64,000 nt of DNA from Dryocosmus kuriphilus (Eukaryota > Arthropoda > Insecta > Hymenoptera > Cynipidae). The stretch covers positions 179,918,601-179,982,600 of the forward strand of contig CM076193.1 in the NCBI GenBank assembly GCA_038277395.1, given 5' to 3'. Every line of letters starts with the position of its first letter. The stretch's first letter is position 1. Below the pieces are notes generated by a model. That model was not told the origin of the DNA and did no database searches. It saw only the letters and a program-made list of their open reading frames with translations. The translations under genes and the position numbers were made by a program. Below are positions 25,080 to 36,057 of this stretch, piece after piece.

Positions 25080-25790
25080 CTGATAATTCACCAATATTCT
25101 GATAACACCAATATGATAAATCACTTCTAATTTTATTTCTTTCTAATAACGGTAGGTTATGTATACTATATTCAACATTAGTAATGATTTTAGCAATAGG
25201 TAAATTTTTATTAGAATAAGGACAATTAAATTTTTCTCCTAGACTAAGGATATCTAAAACTCTGTTGGGAATCTGTTTATTTGAGATATTCACTACCCAG
25301 TTCTTGTTATCTGTTTATCAATTTAGGACATTGTGCAATTTTAAGATTTTCAAATTTGTTATTTAATATATTAGATGTATATAGATTAACTTTTTTTAAG
25401 GTAGGTAAATATTGTACATATAATTGATTGAAAAATTCATATGAAGAAGAGTTAATAATTTTAGTTTTAAAAAATTGTATATCATGTAAATTTGTTTAAT
25501 TTCATGTGAAATATCAGTGATTTCATGTTGAGGAATCTTTTTACCAAAAAGAATATAGAATTTTCCAATTTGGCTCGGACAGTTTTAGAGAAACATCTAA
25601 TGTTAATATAAGAGTTATTTAGAATATGTTACGGTATGACATTGCAAGTTTTTTTTTTTTTTTATACCAAGATTCTTCCAATGCTTGATATCTCCGACAA
25701 ATCCTAGACCCATTTTACTTCTCAAATGTTCATAATATCCATAGTTCTGCATGTTGATGTTAAGAGGTTTTAGGCCAGTGTATAATATTA
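25080..25790 (-). pseudogene. Penelope-like N-terminal gene fragment
   Basis: The minus strand from about 25752 reads MQNYGYYEHL...GLGFVGDIKHWK, then (25293-25063) NISNKQIPNRVLDILSLG and SYWCYQNIGELSED, before running straight into a terminal-repeat piece. RT and endonuclease are missing. It retains the Trp codon (TGG) that has become a stop in both plus-strand copies. Confidence 0.7.
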
Positions 25791-25910
25791 ATATTTCGAT
25801 GTTACCAGTAACTGAATAGAGTAGGGTATGGCCTTTCCGGTATTTTATTAGATGTTAAGTGAAGAGAATAGTTTTTATCCAAAAAACATTATCTTCTGAT
25901 AAGTGTTTTG

Positions 25911-25944
25911 TCGACGTTTCGACCGTATCTTTGGTCCTTATCAA
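25911..25944 (-). ncRNA. Hammerhead-ribozyme-like motif, minus copy
   Basis: On minus: TTGATAA, a G, then a 4-bp stem GACC/GGTC with an 8-nt loop, followed by GAAAC. See the plus copy at 27845. One loop base differs (C for T) while the stem is kept. Confidence 0.45.
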
Positions 25945-26464
25945 GACTAAATACATAGAAAATTAAAAAAACATATATTAAAGATATCGATGAGGTTAGG
26001 GTGTCTATCATATGTATAATTAACAATATTTACCTGACAACATTTTAAAATAGCAGTGTCTTAGCATTATTAATGAACAAGTGTAGATAGTAAAAAATTC
26101 GACATTTTGAAGTGAGTGATATCCGAAAGATATAAAAGATTCTTTTTTAAAGTCACATTATATTCATTGTGTATTTTTAGGTTATGTAACCATTTTCGAA
26201 TTTTAATTCTGTGAATAAGAGAAAAAAATTTAAGGTTAAATAAATTTTAGATGATTTAAAGTAAATGAAAATTGTAGTATATATTTTAGATATAAAGTTT
26301 AACTTACCAAAAACATTTTTCGAAAAGGAATTTTTATTTAATTTAGAAGAATAAAAGAAACACTTGTTTTGAGTTTTACATTTTGGCAAACTAAAATCAG
26401 CTGTGAAATAATCATAATATGGACTGCGAATAAGCGGGAAATTTAAAATAACAAATTTATATAT

Positions 26465-26785
26465 TTACTTTAAAAACTGTATAATGTTAGTGTATATGTC
26501 ACTAAGATTATCAATGTCAGTTCTAAAATTAATTGAATTATTATTATATTGAATATGTATCATTTCTAAAACAAGCCTCTTTTTTAAATTTTGTTCGGTT
26601 TCAAGAATTTTTACTTCTTTAAAATCAAAACTGTGCTTAAAATCATGGGCATGCTGAGCTAATGCTGTAGTGTTTTGTTTATAGTTTTTGATTAATCTAG
26701 CGTGTTCTATCATTCGTGTATGTAAAATTCTACTGGTTTGACCTATATATATATATACTATCACAATGGATACATTTAACTTCAT
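26465..26785 (-). pseudogene. GIY-YIG endonuclease domain of a Penelope-like element
   Basis: The core YIYIGQTSRILHTRMIEHAR, then AQHAHDFKHSFDF, and the conserved Glu in KILETEQNLKKRLVLEMIHI match the Penelope-type GIY-YIG nuclease that nicks the target. It is followed on minus by a short low-complexity ORF (26389-26177) in the 3' region. It is separated from its RT (27584-27066) by frame damage near 26800-27060. Confidence 0.75.
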
Positions 26786-27065
26786 AAACTACATTAAATT
26801 TCAAATTAGTTGGTGTTAAAGTTTTCACAGATTTAAAAATTTTTTGTTGCAAAGTATTTTCAGGTGTAAAAATAATTTGTAAATTTGATTTTTTGTAAAT
26901 TGTATAAAATTGTTCTTAAAAATTATGCATGTATGGTAAGGTGATAATCTTTTTAATTTCTTATGAATCATTGGTTTCGTTTAGATTGTGGTAAAATTGT
27001 GTGACTTTAAAATCCTATATCTTTCAGTAATTTTCTTATTTAATAAATCTAATAGATATCCATTA

Positions 27066-27584
27066 TTAAGTAGAGTATTTTTTTACTAATTTTATGTTTT
27101 CCTTATGATATTTTTCATGTGATAATAGAATTGCTCTATCAGTTAATGAAAAAATTACTCCAATTTTATTTGATAAACTATGGTTAGAGTGAAAATGTAA
27201 AAAACGTCCTGACCAAATTGGTTTTCTATACCAATTTGTAATAATTTTTTGATTTTCCATTTTAATGTTAAGATCAAGAAAGTTTATGCTATCATTAATT
27301 GATTTTTCCAAAGTAAATTTTAATTTGTAATTTATATTATTGCATCTATTTAAAATATCATCAATTTTATTTTTTGGTAAACAAATTAAAGTATCATCTA
27401 TGTATCGATAATAAAATTTAATGTAATATGTAAGTTCATTAATAATTTTGATTTCCTCTTCTTCCATGACAATATTAGCAAGAGCGGAAGATAGTGGTGA
27501 ACCCATAGGTGAATCACTAACTTGTTTAAAAATTATATTTTCAAAATTACAATAAGATGAGTCCATACAGAGTTTTAAAGCCAA
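27066..27584 (-). pseudogene. Penelope-like RT palm fragment
   Basis: PMGSPLSSALANIVM (motif B), RYIDDTLICL (motif C, YIDD), INFLDLNIKMENQKI and WYRKPIWSGRFL are present in order. The N-terminal half is absent: the copy begins at the inversion point near 27640. Confidence 0.8.
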
Positions 27585-27640
27585 GTGAAAATCCTTATAA
27601 GTTAGGAAAGTATGTTTCTTAATAGCATTCCATCGACTTT

Positions 27641-28020
27641 GAAAAAGAATCTTTTATATCTTTCGGATATCACTCACTTCAAAATGTCGAATTTTTTACT
27701 ATCTGCACTTGTTCATTAATAATGCTAAGACACTGCTATTTTAAAATGTTGTCAGGTAAATATTGTTAATTATACATATGATAGACACCCTAACCTCATC
27801 GATATCTTTAATATATGTTTTTTTAATTTTCTATGTATTTAGTCTTGATAAGGACCAAAGATATGGTCGAAACGTCGACAAAACACTTATCAGAAGATAA
27901 TGTTTTTTGAATAAAAACTATTCTCTTCACTTAACATCTAATAAAATACCGGAAAGGACATACCCTACTCTATTCAGTTACTGGTAACATCGAAATATTA
28001 ATATTATACACTGGCCTAAA
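27641..28020 (+). repeat. Penelope-like terminal repeat (pLTR), plus copy 1
   Basis: It starts AAAAAGAATCTTTTATATC and runs to the gene start at 28037. Nearly identical to 32578-32910, and inverted at about 25790-26155. It contains the hammerhead-like motif and the terminal phrase ACCCTACTCTAT. Confidence 0.75.
27845..27878 (+). ncRNA. Hammerhead-ribozyme-like motif, plus copy 1
   Basis: TTGATAAG, stem GACC-AAAGATAT-GGTC, then GAAAC. In a hammerhead the first box is CTGANGA. Here C3 and G8, which pair in the active fold, are U and A, a compensatory pair. Penelope-like terminal repeats are known to carry hammerheads. I could not place the cleavage site or the third stem, so activity is not claimed. 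Confidence 0.5.
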
Positions 28021-28036
28021 ACCTCTTAACATCAAC

Positions 28037-28716
28037 ATGCAGAACTATGGATATTATGAACATTTGAGAAGTACAATGGGTCTAGGATTTGTCGGAGATA
28101 TCAAGCATTGGAAGAATCTTGGTATAATCTTGGAAAAAAGGAAACTGCAAAGGATTTTTCTACTCGACTGTAAAACTTGCAATGTCATACCGCAACATAT
28201 TCTAAATAACTCTTATATTAACATTAGATGTTTCTCTAAAACTGTCCGAGCCAAATTGGAAAATTCTATATTCTTTTTGGTAAAAAGATTCTTCAACATG
28301 AAATCACTGATATTTCACATGAAATTAAACAAATTTACAAAGATATACAATTTTTTAAAACTAAAATTATTAAATCTTCTTCATATGATTTTTTCAATCA
28401 ATTATATGTACAACATTTACCTTCCTTAAAAAAAGTTAATCTATATACATCTAATATATTAAATAACAAATTTGAAAATCTTAAAATTGCACAATGTCCT
28501 AAATTGATAACAGATAACAAGAACTGGGTAGTGAATATCTCAAATAAACAGATTCCTAACAGAGTTTTAGATATCCTTAGTCTAGGAGGAAAATTTAATT
28601 GTCCTTATTCTAATAAAAATTTACCTATTGCTAAAATCATTACTAATGTTGAATATAGTATCCATAACCTACCTTTATTAGAAAGAAACAAAATTAGAAG
28701 TGATTTATCATATTAG
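28037..28716 (+). pseudogene. Penelope-like N-terminal region, plus copy
   Basis: MQNYGYYEHLRSTMGLGFVG starts at 28037; the frame then breaks and resumes at 28504 with NISNKQIPNRVLDILSLGGK. It ends in a TAG at 28714-28716, where the related minus copy has Trp. Confidence 0.7.
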
Positions 28717-28779
28717 TGTCAGTACTTAATTTTCAATAACAATAACTTTTTTACTAATAATGTTGATTTTCATAACAGT

Positions 28780-29670
28780 TTGATGCAAACTAAGACTTTT
28801 ATTAAAGAAAATAATGATACCATAATAATTAACGCAGATAAAAGTAACAAAACAGTAATTATGAATAAAGCTGATTATAATTTAAAAATTAATAATTTAT
28901 TAGAAGATAATTCTACATATGTTAAATTACAAAAAGATCCAACTAATAATATCAACAGTCAACTTAAAAAAATTCTAAATGAATGGAAAGACAAAAATAT
29001 TATTGACGATAATCTTTTTAAATATTTATACTCAAATACTAGCACTGCACCTAAGTTTTATGGTTTACCTAAGCTACATAAAACAAATTATCCATTGAGA
29101 CCAATTACTTCTTTTATTGTTTCACCTACTTATAATTTATCAAAATATATTGCTAAATCACTTCAAAAAACAATTGGTCATAATGAATTCTACATTAAAG
29201 ACAGTTGGACTTTTAAACAAAAAATTAGTAATATAACAGTACCAAAAAATTTTGCAATTATATCATTAGATATTGTTTTCATGTACACAAACATTGCTTG
29301 GGATTTAATTTGTAAATCAATTAAAAATCGATGGAATGCTATTAAAAAACATACTTTCCTAACTTATGAGGATTTTAACTTGGCTTTAAAACTCTGTATG
29401 GACTCATCTTATTGTAATTTTGAAAATATAATTTTTAAACAAGTTAGTGGTTTACCTATGGGTTCACCACTATCTTCCACTCTTGCTAATATTGTCATGG
29501 AAGAAGAAGAAATCAAAATTATTAATAAACTTACATATTACATTAAATTTTATTATCGATACATAGATGATACTTTAATTTGTTTACCAAAAAATAGAAT
29601 TGATGATATTTTAAATAGATTCAATAATATAAATTACAAATTAAAATTTACTTTGAAAAAAATCAATTAA
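28780..29670 (+). pseudogene. Penelope-like RT, tandem unit 1
   Basis: Motifs in order: INADKSNKTVIMNK, PKFYGLPKLHKTNYPLRPIT, LDIVFMYTN (motif A, Asp kept), LPMGSPLSS (motif B), RYIDDTLICL (motif C). The frame ends at 29670 by a shift; the continuation WYRKPIWSGRF is in another frame near 29730. RT residues look intact although the gene is broken. Confidence 0.8.
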
Positions 29671-30538
29671 TGATAGCATAAACTTTCTTGATCTTAACAT
29701 TAAAATTGAAAATCAAAAAATCATTACAAGTTGGTATAGAAAACCAATTTGGTCAGGACGTTTTTTACATTTTCACTCTAACCATAGTTTATCAAATAAA
29801 ATTGGAGTATTCACTAACTGATAGAGCAATTCTATTATCACATGAAAAATATCATAACGAAAACTTAAAATTAGTAAAAAATACTCTACTTAATAATAGA
29901 TATCCATTAGATTTATTAAATAAGAAAATTACTGAAAGATATAGGATTTTAGAGACACACAATTTTATTAAAATTAATCTAACGAAACCAATGATTCAAA
30001 AGAAATTAAAAAGGTTATCACCTTACCATCCATGCATAATTTTCAAGAACAATTTTATAGAATTTAAAAAAAATCAAATTTACAAATTATTTTTACACCT
30101 GAAAATACTTTGCAACAAAAAATTATTAAATCTTCTTCATATGATTTTTTCAATCAATTATATGTACAACATTTACCTTCCTTAAAAAAAGTTAATCTAT
30201 ATACATCTAATATATTAAATAACAAATTTGAAAATCTTAAAATTGCACAATGTCCTAAATTGATAACAGATAACAAGAACTGGGTAGTGAATATCTCAAA
30301 TAAACAGAGATTCCTAACAGAGTTTTTAGATATCCTTAGTCTAGGAGGAAAATTTAATTGTCCTTATTCTAATAAAAATTTACCTATTGCTAAAATCATT
30401 ACTAATGTTGAATATAGTATCCATAACCTACCTTTATTAGAAAGAAACAAAATTAGAAGTGATTTATCATATTAGTGTCAGTACTTAATTTTCAATAACA
30501 ATAACTTTTTTACTAATAATGTTGATTTTCATAACAGT

Positions 30539-31327
30539 TTGATGCAAACTAAGACTTTTATTAAAGAAAATAATGATACCATAATAATTAACGCAGATAA
30601 AAGTAACAAAACAGTAATTATGAATAAAGCTGATTATAATTTAAAAATTAATAATTTATTAGAAGATAATTCTACATATGTTAAATTACAAAAAGATCCA
30701 ACTAATAATATCAACAGTCAACTTAAAAAAATTCTAAATGAATGGAAAGACAAAAATATTATTGACGATAATCTTTTTAAATATTTATACTCAAATACTA
30801 GCACTGCACCTAAGTTTTATGGTTTACCTAAGCTACATAAAACAAATTATCCATTGAGACCAATTACTTCTTTTATTGTTTCACCTACTTATAATTTATC
30901 AAAATATATTGCTAAATCACTTCAAAAAACAATTGGTCATAATGAATTCTACATTAAAGACAGTTGGACTTTTAAACAAAAAATTAGTAATATAACAGTA
31001 CCAAAAAATTTTGCAATTATATCATTAGATATTGTTTTCATGTACACAAACATTGCTTGGGATTTAATTTGTAAATCAATTAAAAATCGATGGAATGCTA
31101 TTAAAAAACATACTTTCCTAACTTATGAGGATTTTAACTTGGCTTTAAAACTCTGTATGGACTCATCTTATTGTAATTTTGAAAATATAATTTTTAAACA
31201 AGTTAGTGGTTTACCTATGGGTTCACCACTATCTTCCACTCTTGCTAATATTGTCATGGAAGAAGAAGAAATCAAAATTATTAATAAAAACTTACATATT
31301 ACATTAAATTTTATTATCGATACATAG
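30539..31327 (+). pseudogene. Penelope-like RT, tandem unit 2
   Basis: Same product as unit 1, but two extra A bases near 31288 shift the frame just before motif C, so YIDD lies out of frame. The upstream N-terminal piece (30250-30475) also carries a 3-bp net change that garbles NISNKQ. Confidence 0.8.
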
Positions 31328-31876
31328 ATGATACTTTAATTTGTTTACCAAAAAATAGAATTGATGATATTTTAAATAGATTCAATAATATAAATTACAA
31401 ATTAAAATTTACTTTGAAAAAAATCAATTAATGATAGCATAAACTTTCTTGATCTTAACATTAAAATTGAAAATCAAAAAATCATTACAAGTTGGTATAG
31501 AAAACCAATTTGGTCAGGACGTTTTTTTACATTTTCACTCTAACCATAGTTTATCAAATAAAATTGGAGTAACTTTTTCACTAACTGATAGAGCAATTCT
31601 ATTATCACATGAAAAATATCATAACGAAAACTTAAAATTAGTAAAAAATACTCTACTTAATAATAGATATCCATTAGATTTATTAAATAAGAAAATTACT
31701 GAAAGATATAGGATTTTAGAGACACACAATTTTATTAAAATTAATCTAACGAAACCAATGATTCAAAAGAAATTAAAAAGGTTATCACCTTACCATCCAT
31801 GCATAATTTTCAAGAACAATTTTATAGAATTTAAAAAAAATCAAATTTACAAATTATTTTTACACCTGAAAATACT

Positions 31877-32260
31877 TTGCAACAAAAAATTTTTAAATCT
31901 GTGAAAACTTTAACAGCAACTAATTTGAAATTTAATGTAGTTTATAAAGTTAAATTTATCCATTGTGATAGTATATATATAGGTCAAACTAGTAGAATTT
32001 TACATACACGAATGATAGAACACGCTAGATCAATCAAAAACTATAAACAAAGCACTACAGCATTAGATCAGCATGCCCATGATTTTAAGCACAGTTTTGA
32101 TTTTAAAGAAGTAAAAATTCTTGAAACAGAACAAAATTTAAAAAAGAGGCTTGCTTTAGAAATGATACATATTCAAAATAATAATAATTCAATAAATTTT
32201 AGAACTGACATTGATAATCTTAGTGACATATACACTAACATTATACAGTTTTTAAAGTAA
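31877..32260 (+). pseudogene. GIY-YIG endonuclease domain, plus copy
   Basis: Open for 127 codons: YKVKFIHCDSIYIGQTSRIL, EHARSIKNYKQ, DQHAHDFKHSF and LETEQNLKKRLALEMIHIQ, ending IIQFLK. It has an upstream linker CDSIYIG that the minus copy lacks. The domain itself is intact; only the upstream RT frame is broken. Confidence 0.8.
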
Positions 32261-32577
32261 ATATATAAATTTGTTATTTTAAATTTCCCGCTTATTCGCA
32301 GTCCATATTATATGATTATTTCACAGCTGATTTTAGTTTGCCAAAATGTAAAACTCAAAACAAGTATTTCTTTTATTCTTCTAAATTAAATAAAAATTCC
32401 TTTTCGAAAAATGTTTTTGGTAAGTTAAACTTTATATCTAAAATATATACTACAATTTTCATTTACTTTAAATCATTTAAAATTTATTTAACCTTAAATT
32501 TTTTTCTCTTATTCACAGAATTAAAATTCAAAAATGGTTACCTAAACTAAAAATACACAATGAATATAATGTGACTT

Positions 32578-32910
32578 TAAAAAAGAATCTTTTATATCTT
32601 TCGGATATCACTCACTTCAAAATGTCGAATTTTTTACTATCTGCACTTGTTCATTAATAATGCTAAGACACTGCTATTTTAAAATGTTGTCAGGTAAATA
32701 TTGTTAATTATACATATGATAGACACCCTAACCTCATCGATATCTTTAATATATGTTTTTCAATTTTCTATGTATTTAGTCTTGATAAGGACCAAAGATA
32801 TGGTCGAAACGTCGACAAAACACTTATCAGAAGATAATGTTTTTTGAATAAAAAGTATTCTCTTCACTTAACATCTAATAAAATACCAGAAAGGCCATAC
32901 CCTACTCTAT
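32578..32910 (+). repeat. Penelope-like terminal repeat (pLTR), plus copy 2
   Basis: It ends at ...ACCCTACTCTAT, where the 12-bp target duplication begins. It lacks the final 40 bp or so seen in copy 1. Confidence 0.75.
32782..32815 (+). ncRNA. Hammerhead-ribozyme-like motif, plus copy 2
   Basis: Identical in boxes and stem to the motif at 27845-27878. Confidence 0.5.
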
Positions 32911-34885
32911 GTAACCAACTATGTTTTTGTTCTAATAAATTTTTTTTGAAGCCTACATAAATTGAGTATACTTACTTTCTGAGCGTGCCCCGTAGACTAA
33001 CTATAATAGTGGGGATTGTTTCATGTTCCTTCGTAACGCCCACCTGTTTAGACAGCATTTAGGCTATAAATGTTTTGAAATTTGATTCTTTCCGTTTTTG
33101 GTACATACGTTTCTTTGGATAACAGTGGATGTTCATTACTTATGTACGCGACTATTCTAGACTGATTTTCTATCTTATTTTTTACGCAGTGTAGGCATAG
33201 TTTTTTGGTAAAATTTTTTGTACTAATTCTAATAACCCTGTCTTATATACAGTTACAAGTACTATAAACTATAGTGCCGCGTATCCGAAGTAGTATAACC
33301 ATTCTAGACCTGTCTCTGTCCAGGTTTTCAGTCTTCTGTGTGAGGATATTCTACTAAGTATATTCTTTGTGTCGTCTAAACTTAGTCGGGCTTGTCTTAA
33401 TTCATTAACATTAATTTGTTGCGGCATCGGAATCAGTCTTTCTTCTAAGTCGGTTAAATCATAATTGGGTAGTGCGTAGGCTTTTTTTATCACATAGATT
33501 TTTGAGAATTCTCTAGCACGCGGTAGGTCTACTTTCATGGTATCTATTATATAATTGACAGCATTCTCCAGTAATTAAGCTATTGACTTTTACATTTAAA
33601 TGTTCTACTCTAGAATCGCAGCTTACGGCGAGATCAATAGCATTGCGAGGTATTATTATACAGGGTGAGTCATTTTAATTTAACCAGTCAATTATTTCGT
33701 TAACCATAAGGGTAGGGAAAAATGTTTAGGACAAAAATGGTAGGTTACAGAGGGGGCCAACTGATGGTGACCTTGCCCTTGACCTTGAGGTCAAGGATGA
33801 ATGTCCTTTGAAGGTCGTCTTTCGTTTTTTGAATAGAAACCCCTATTTTTTCCTTCAGATTCTGAAAGAGCGAGAAATTTTACGTTGAGATATGTGCCCA
33901 TGTTTAGAGGTAAAATTGACGCGTATGGGTCAAAATTCCTGCTAAAAGAGTCAGCATTGAGGTGGGAGAACCTGGGCCGGGGGTCGTTTTGTGAAAATAA
34001 ACCTTTACAACATTTGTTCGTTTTGTTGGAGGTTACATAGCTATGACCTTGGATTTGACCTTCACCCATACGTTCAAGGTCATTTCAAGGTCAATTTTAC
34101 GTCTTATTCATAATTCAAAAGAATACAGAATTTTTAAGAGTAATTCTGGTAGGAATCAACTGCTTCAGAACTTGTGAGCTTCTAATGACCTTGAACGTAT
34201 GGGTGAAGGTAAAATCCAAGTTTCTAAAAATAAATGGTGAAATAGTGAATAATAGACAAATTTGAAAATCTTCTTGGGGTTAACTATGTCTTTTAAATGG
34301 TAAACTCCCTAGTCAATTTGTAAAGACCTTAAAATTAACCTTTATTTATTTCTTTAAGGGTGTATCAGACCAATGTATTTTTTAAATACAGTTCTATTGA
34401 CATTGATAGTAATAAATGTATCAACATTTCTTGTATTTTTAATAATTATTAATAAATTTTAACTATTCAAAATTGGTTGCAATTCGATGACAAGTCTGCT
34501 AAATTAATGATTCTACATATTAGGTACTCATCTACATTGCTGCGAACAAACATACAAAGAAATAAGACAGAAAAAATTAAGTACATATAAATACATTTGT
34601 CGAATGAAAAATGTATTACTTCTTGAAAATTGTTTAGAAAGCAATCAAAGCACGGTTGGCTGTCATTTCTAAAATTTGAAAAACGCTGTCGCAACTACTT
34701 TTGTTTAAATTACGTTAGCGTTCATAGACATTGTTAGCGTTAGTTAGTGGTTGTGTTCATATACATTGTATTACCATTCTTATTTTTCGGTAATCGCTAT
34801 ACGCTGCTATTCAGTTTTTAACATTTTTCTACGATATTTATCTTTCTTGATTAGCATTCGTCTGTTTTAAGAATAGCTCCTAAAC

Positions 34886-35947
34886 ATGGCTTATTATGCC
34901 CCAACAGAGATAGTTGATATGTTGTTGATTTTAGGAGAATGTCATGGTAATTATCGTGCAGCCTCAAGACTATACGGAATTCGGTACCCACAAAGGCGTC
35001 ATCCTAGTCACGTTACCATCCGTGCACTTGAACAATGAGCTCGAGATGGACACCTACGCAGAACTCGAGAAAGACATGAGGATGATGATAGGGATGTTAA
35101 CGTTTTAGTTGTTTTGGAAATCGTTCACCTAAATCCTCATATCAGTAGCCGACAAATAGAGAGACAAACAGGAATACCTCAGAGAACAGTTATCAGAATT
35201 TTCCGAAGAAATAGATATCATGCCTATCATATTACTTTAACGCAAGCATTAACTCCTAATGATATGAGGAATAGGATAATTTTTTGTCAATGGGCTCTTC
35301 AAATGATCTTAAAGTATCCGAATTTTGTTAATTATGTCCTTTTCTCTGATGCAGCTACATTTAATAATACTGATGAGTTGAATCGTCATAACTGTCATTA
35401 CTGGTCTGATCAGAATCCTCACTGGTACAGACCAGTGGATAATCAACATCGATGGAGTGTAAATGTTTGGTGTGGAATAATTAATGGTTATCTCATCGGG
35501 CCATTCTTTTTCGAAGCAAGTGTAAATTCATATGTCTTTTTAGAGCTTTTAAGGGATCATCTTCCACTTCTACTTGAAGATGTGGATCTTGAAACTAGAC
35601 GCAGAATGTGGATACAACTTGATGGTGCACCAGCACATTATGCTCGAATTGTGCGAGCGTTTTTAAATGCTCACTACCGAGATAGGTGGATTGGAAGAGC
35701 TGGTCCAGTTAGTTGGCCTCCAAGATCACCTGACTTAAATTCTCCAGACTTTTTTCTTTGGGGATACCTAAAAAATACTGTGTATGCCGAAGCACCCACA
35801 ACACGGGAGAATATGATACAAAGGATTAGAGTTGAGTGTACAGAAATTTCTAGAGAAGTCTTACTGCATACAGTTGAAAGTTTTGAACAGAGGCTCAGGC
35901 AGTGCCTTGAAGTAAATGGTAATAACTTCGAGCAAAACCGATTATAA
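34886..35947 (+). pseudogene. DD41D transposase (rosa-like), one in-frame stop
   Basis: ATG at 34886 (MAYYAPTEIVDMLLILGE); the frame is open to 35947 except for a TGA near 35037 between the two helix-turn-helix regions (the second has ISSRQIERQTGIPQRTV). Catalytic residues are in LFSDAATF, QLDGAPAHY and SPDLNSPDFF. I count 41 residues between the second and third Asp. About 353 codons. The stop may be a CGA-to-TGA transition. The family integrates at TA. Confidence 0.85.
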
Positions 35948-35978
35948 ATGATTTCTTTTCAATGTCTCATCATTAATT

Positions 35979-36057
35979 GTGAGAGGCAAGGGGACTCACG
36001 TTAATAAAGCACCCCGGATCGTGAGAGGCAAGGGGACTCACGTTAATAAAGCACCCC
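35979..36057. repeat. Two tandem copies of a 42-bp unit
   Basis: Each unit starts GTGAGAGGCAAGGGGACTCA; copies begin at 35979 and 36021, just 3' of the transposase. Each has a GTGAG...CTCAC hairpin. Function unknown. Confidence 0.8.

Larger units (their letters stand above)
28366..31880 (+). repeat. Direct tandem duplication of about 1.76 kb inside the Penelope-like gene
   Basis: 28366-30121 is repeated at 30122-31880 (offset 1756, rising to 1759 after small insertions near 30307-30330). The units share the same stop (TAG) and the same odd residues (LDIVFMYTN). They differ by single-base indels that shift frames in one or other copy. Confidence 0.85.
24971..32910. mobile_element. Penelope-like element, inverted dimer with terminal-repeat blocks
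   Basis: The 12-bp sequence GTAACCAACTAT lies on both sides (24959-24970, 32911-32922). To the left of about 27640 everything reads on minus (RT, GIY-YIG, terminal repeat, gene start, terminal repeat); to the right everything reads on plus (terminal repeat, gene, GIY-YIG, terminal repeat). The terminal repeat (pLTR) occurs at 27641-28020 and 32578-32910 on plus, and about 25790-26155 and 24971-25080 on minus. Inverted or tandem partial copies are typical of this class. Confidence 0.85.
19208..32992 (+). mobile_element. Mariner (DD34D), carrying three later insertions
   Basis: The left end CGAGGCACATCCAGAAAATA and the right end (inverse of CGGGGCACGCTCAGAAAGTA) are flanked by TA. Inside lie the palindromic element, a second mariner and the Penelope-like dimer. 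Once those are recognised, the mariner's own sequence amounts to about 1.3 kb, the usual length. The host target is the gypsy LTR. Confidence 0.8.
19053..33037 (-). repeat. 3' LTR of the gypsy element, interrupted
   Basis: Its two pieces are 19053-19207 and 32995-33037; together about 198 bp, equal to the right LTR. The break is a TA dinucleotide (19206-19207, 32993-32994) where a mariner entered. Confidence 0.85.

Noticed and set aside
27845..27878. Confirmed active hammerhead ribozyme
   Set aside because: Core boxes fit, but the third stem and cleavage site could not be placed, so it is listed only as hammerhead-like.
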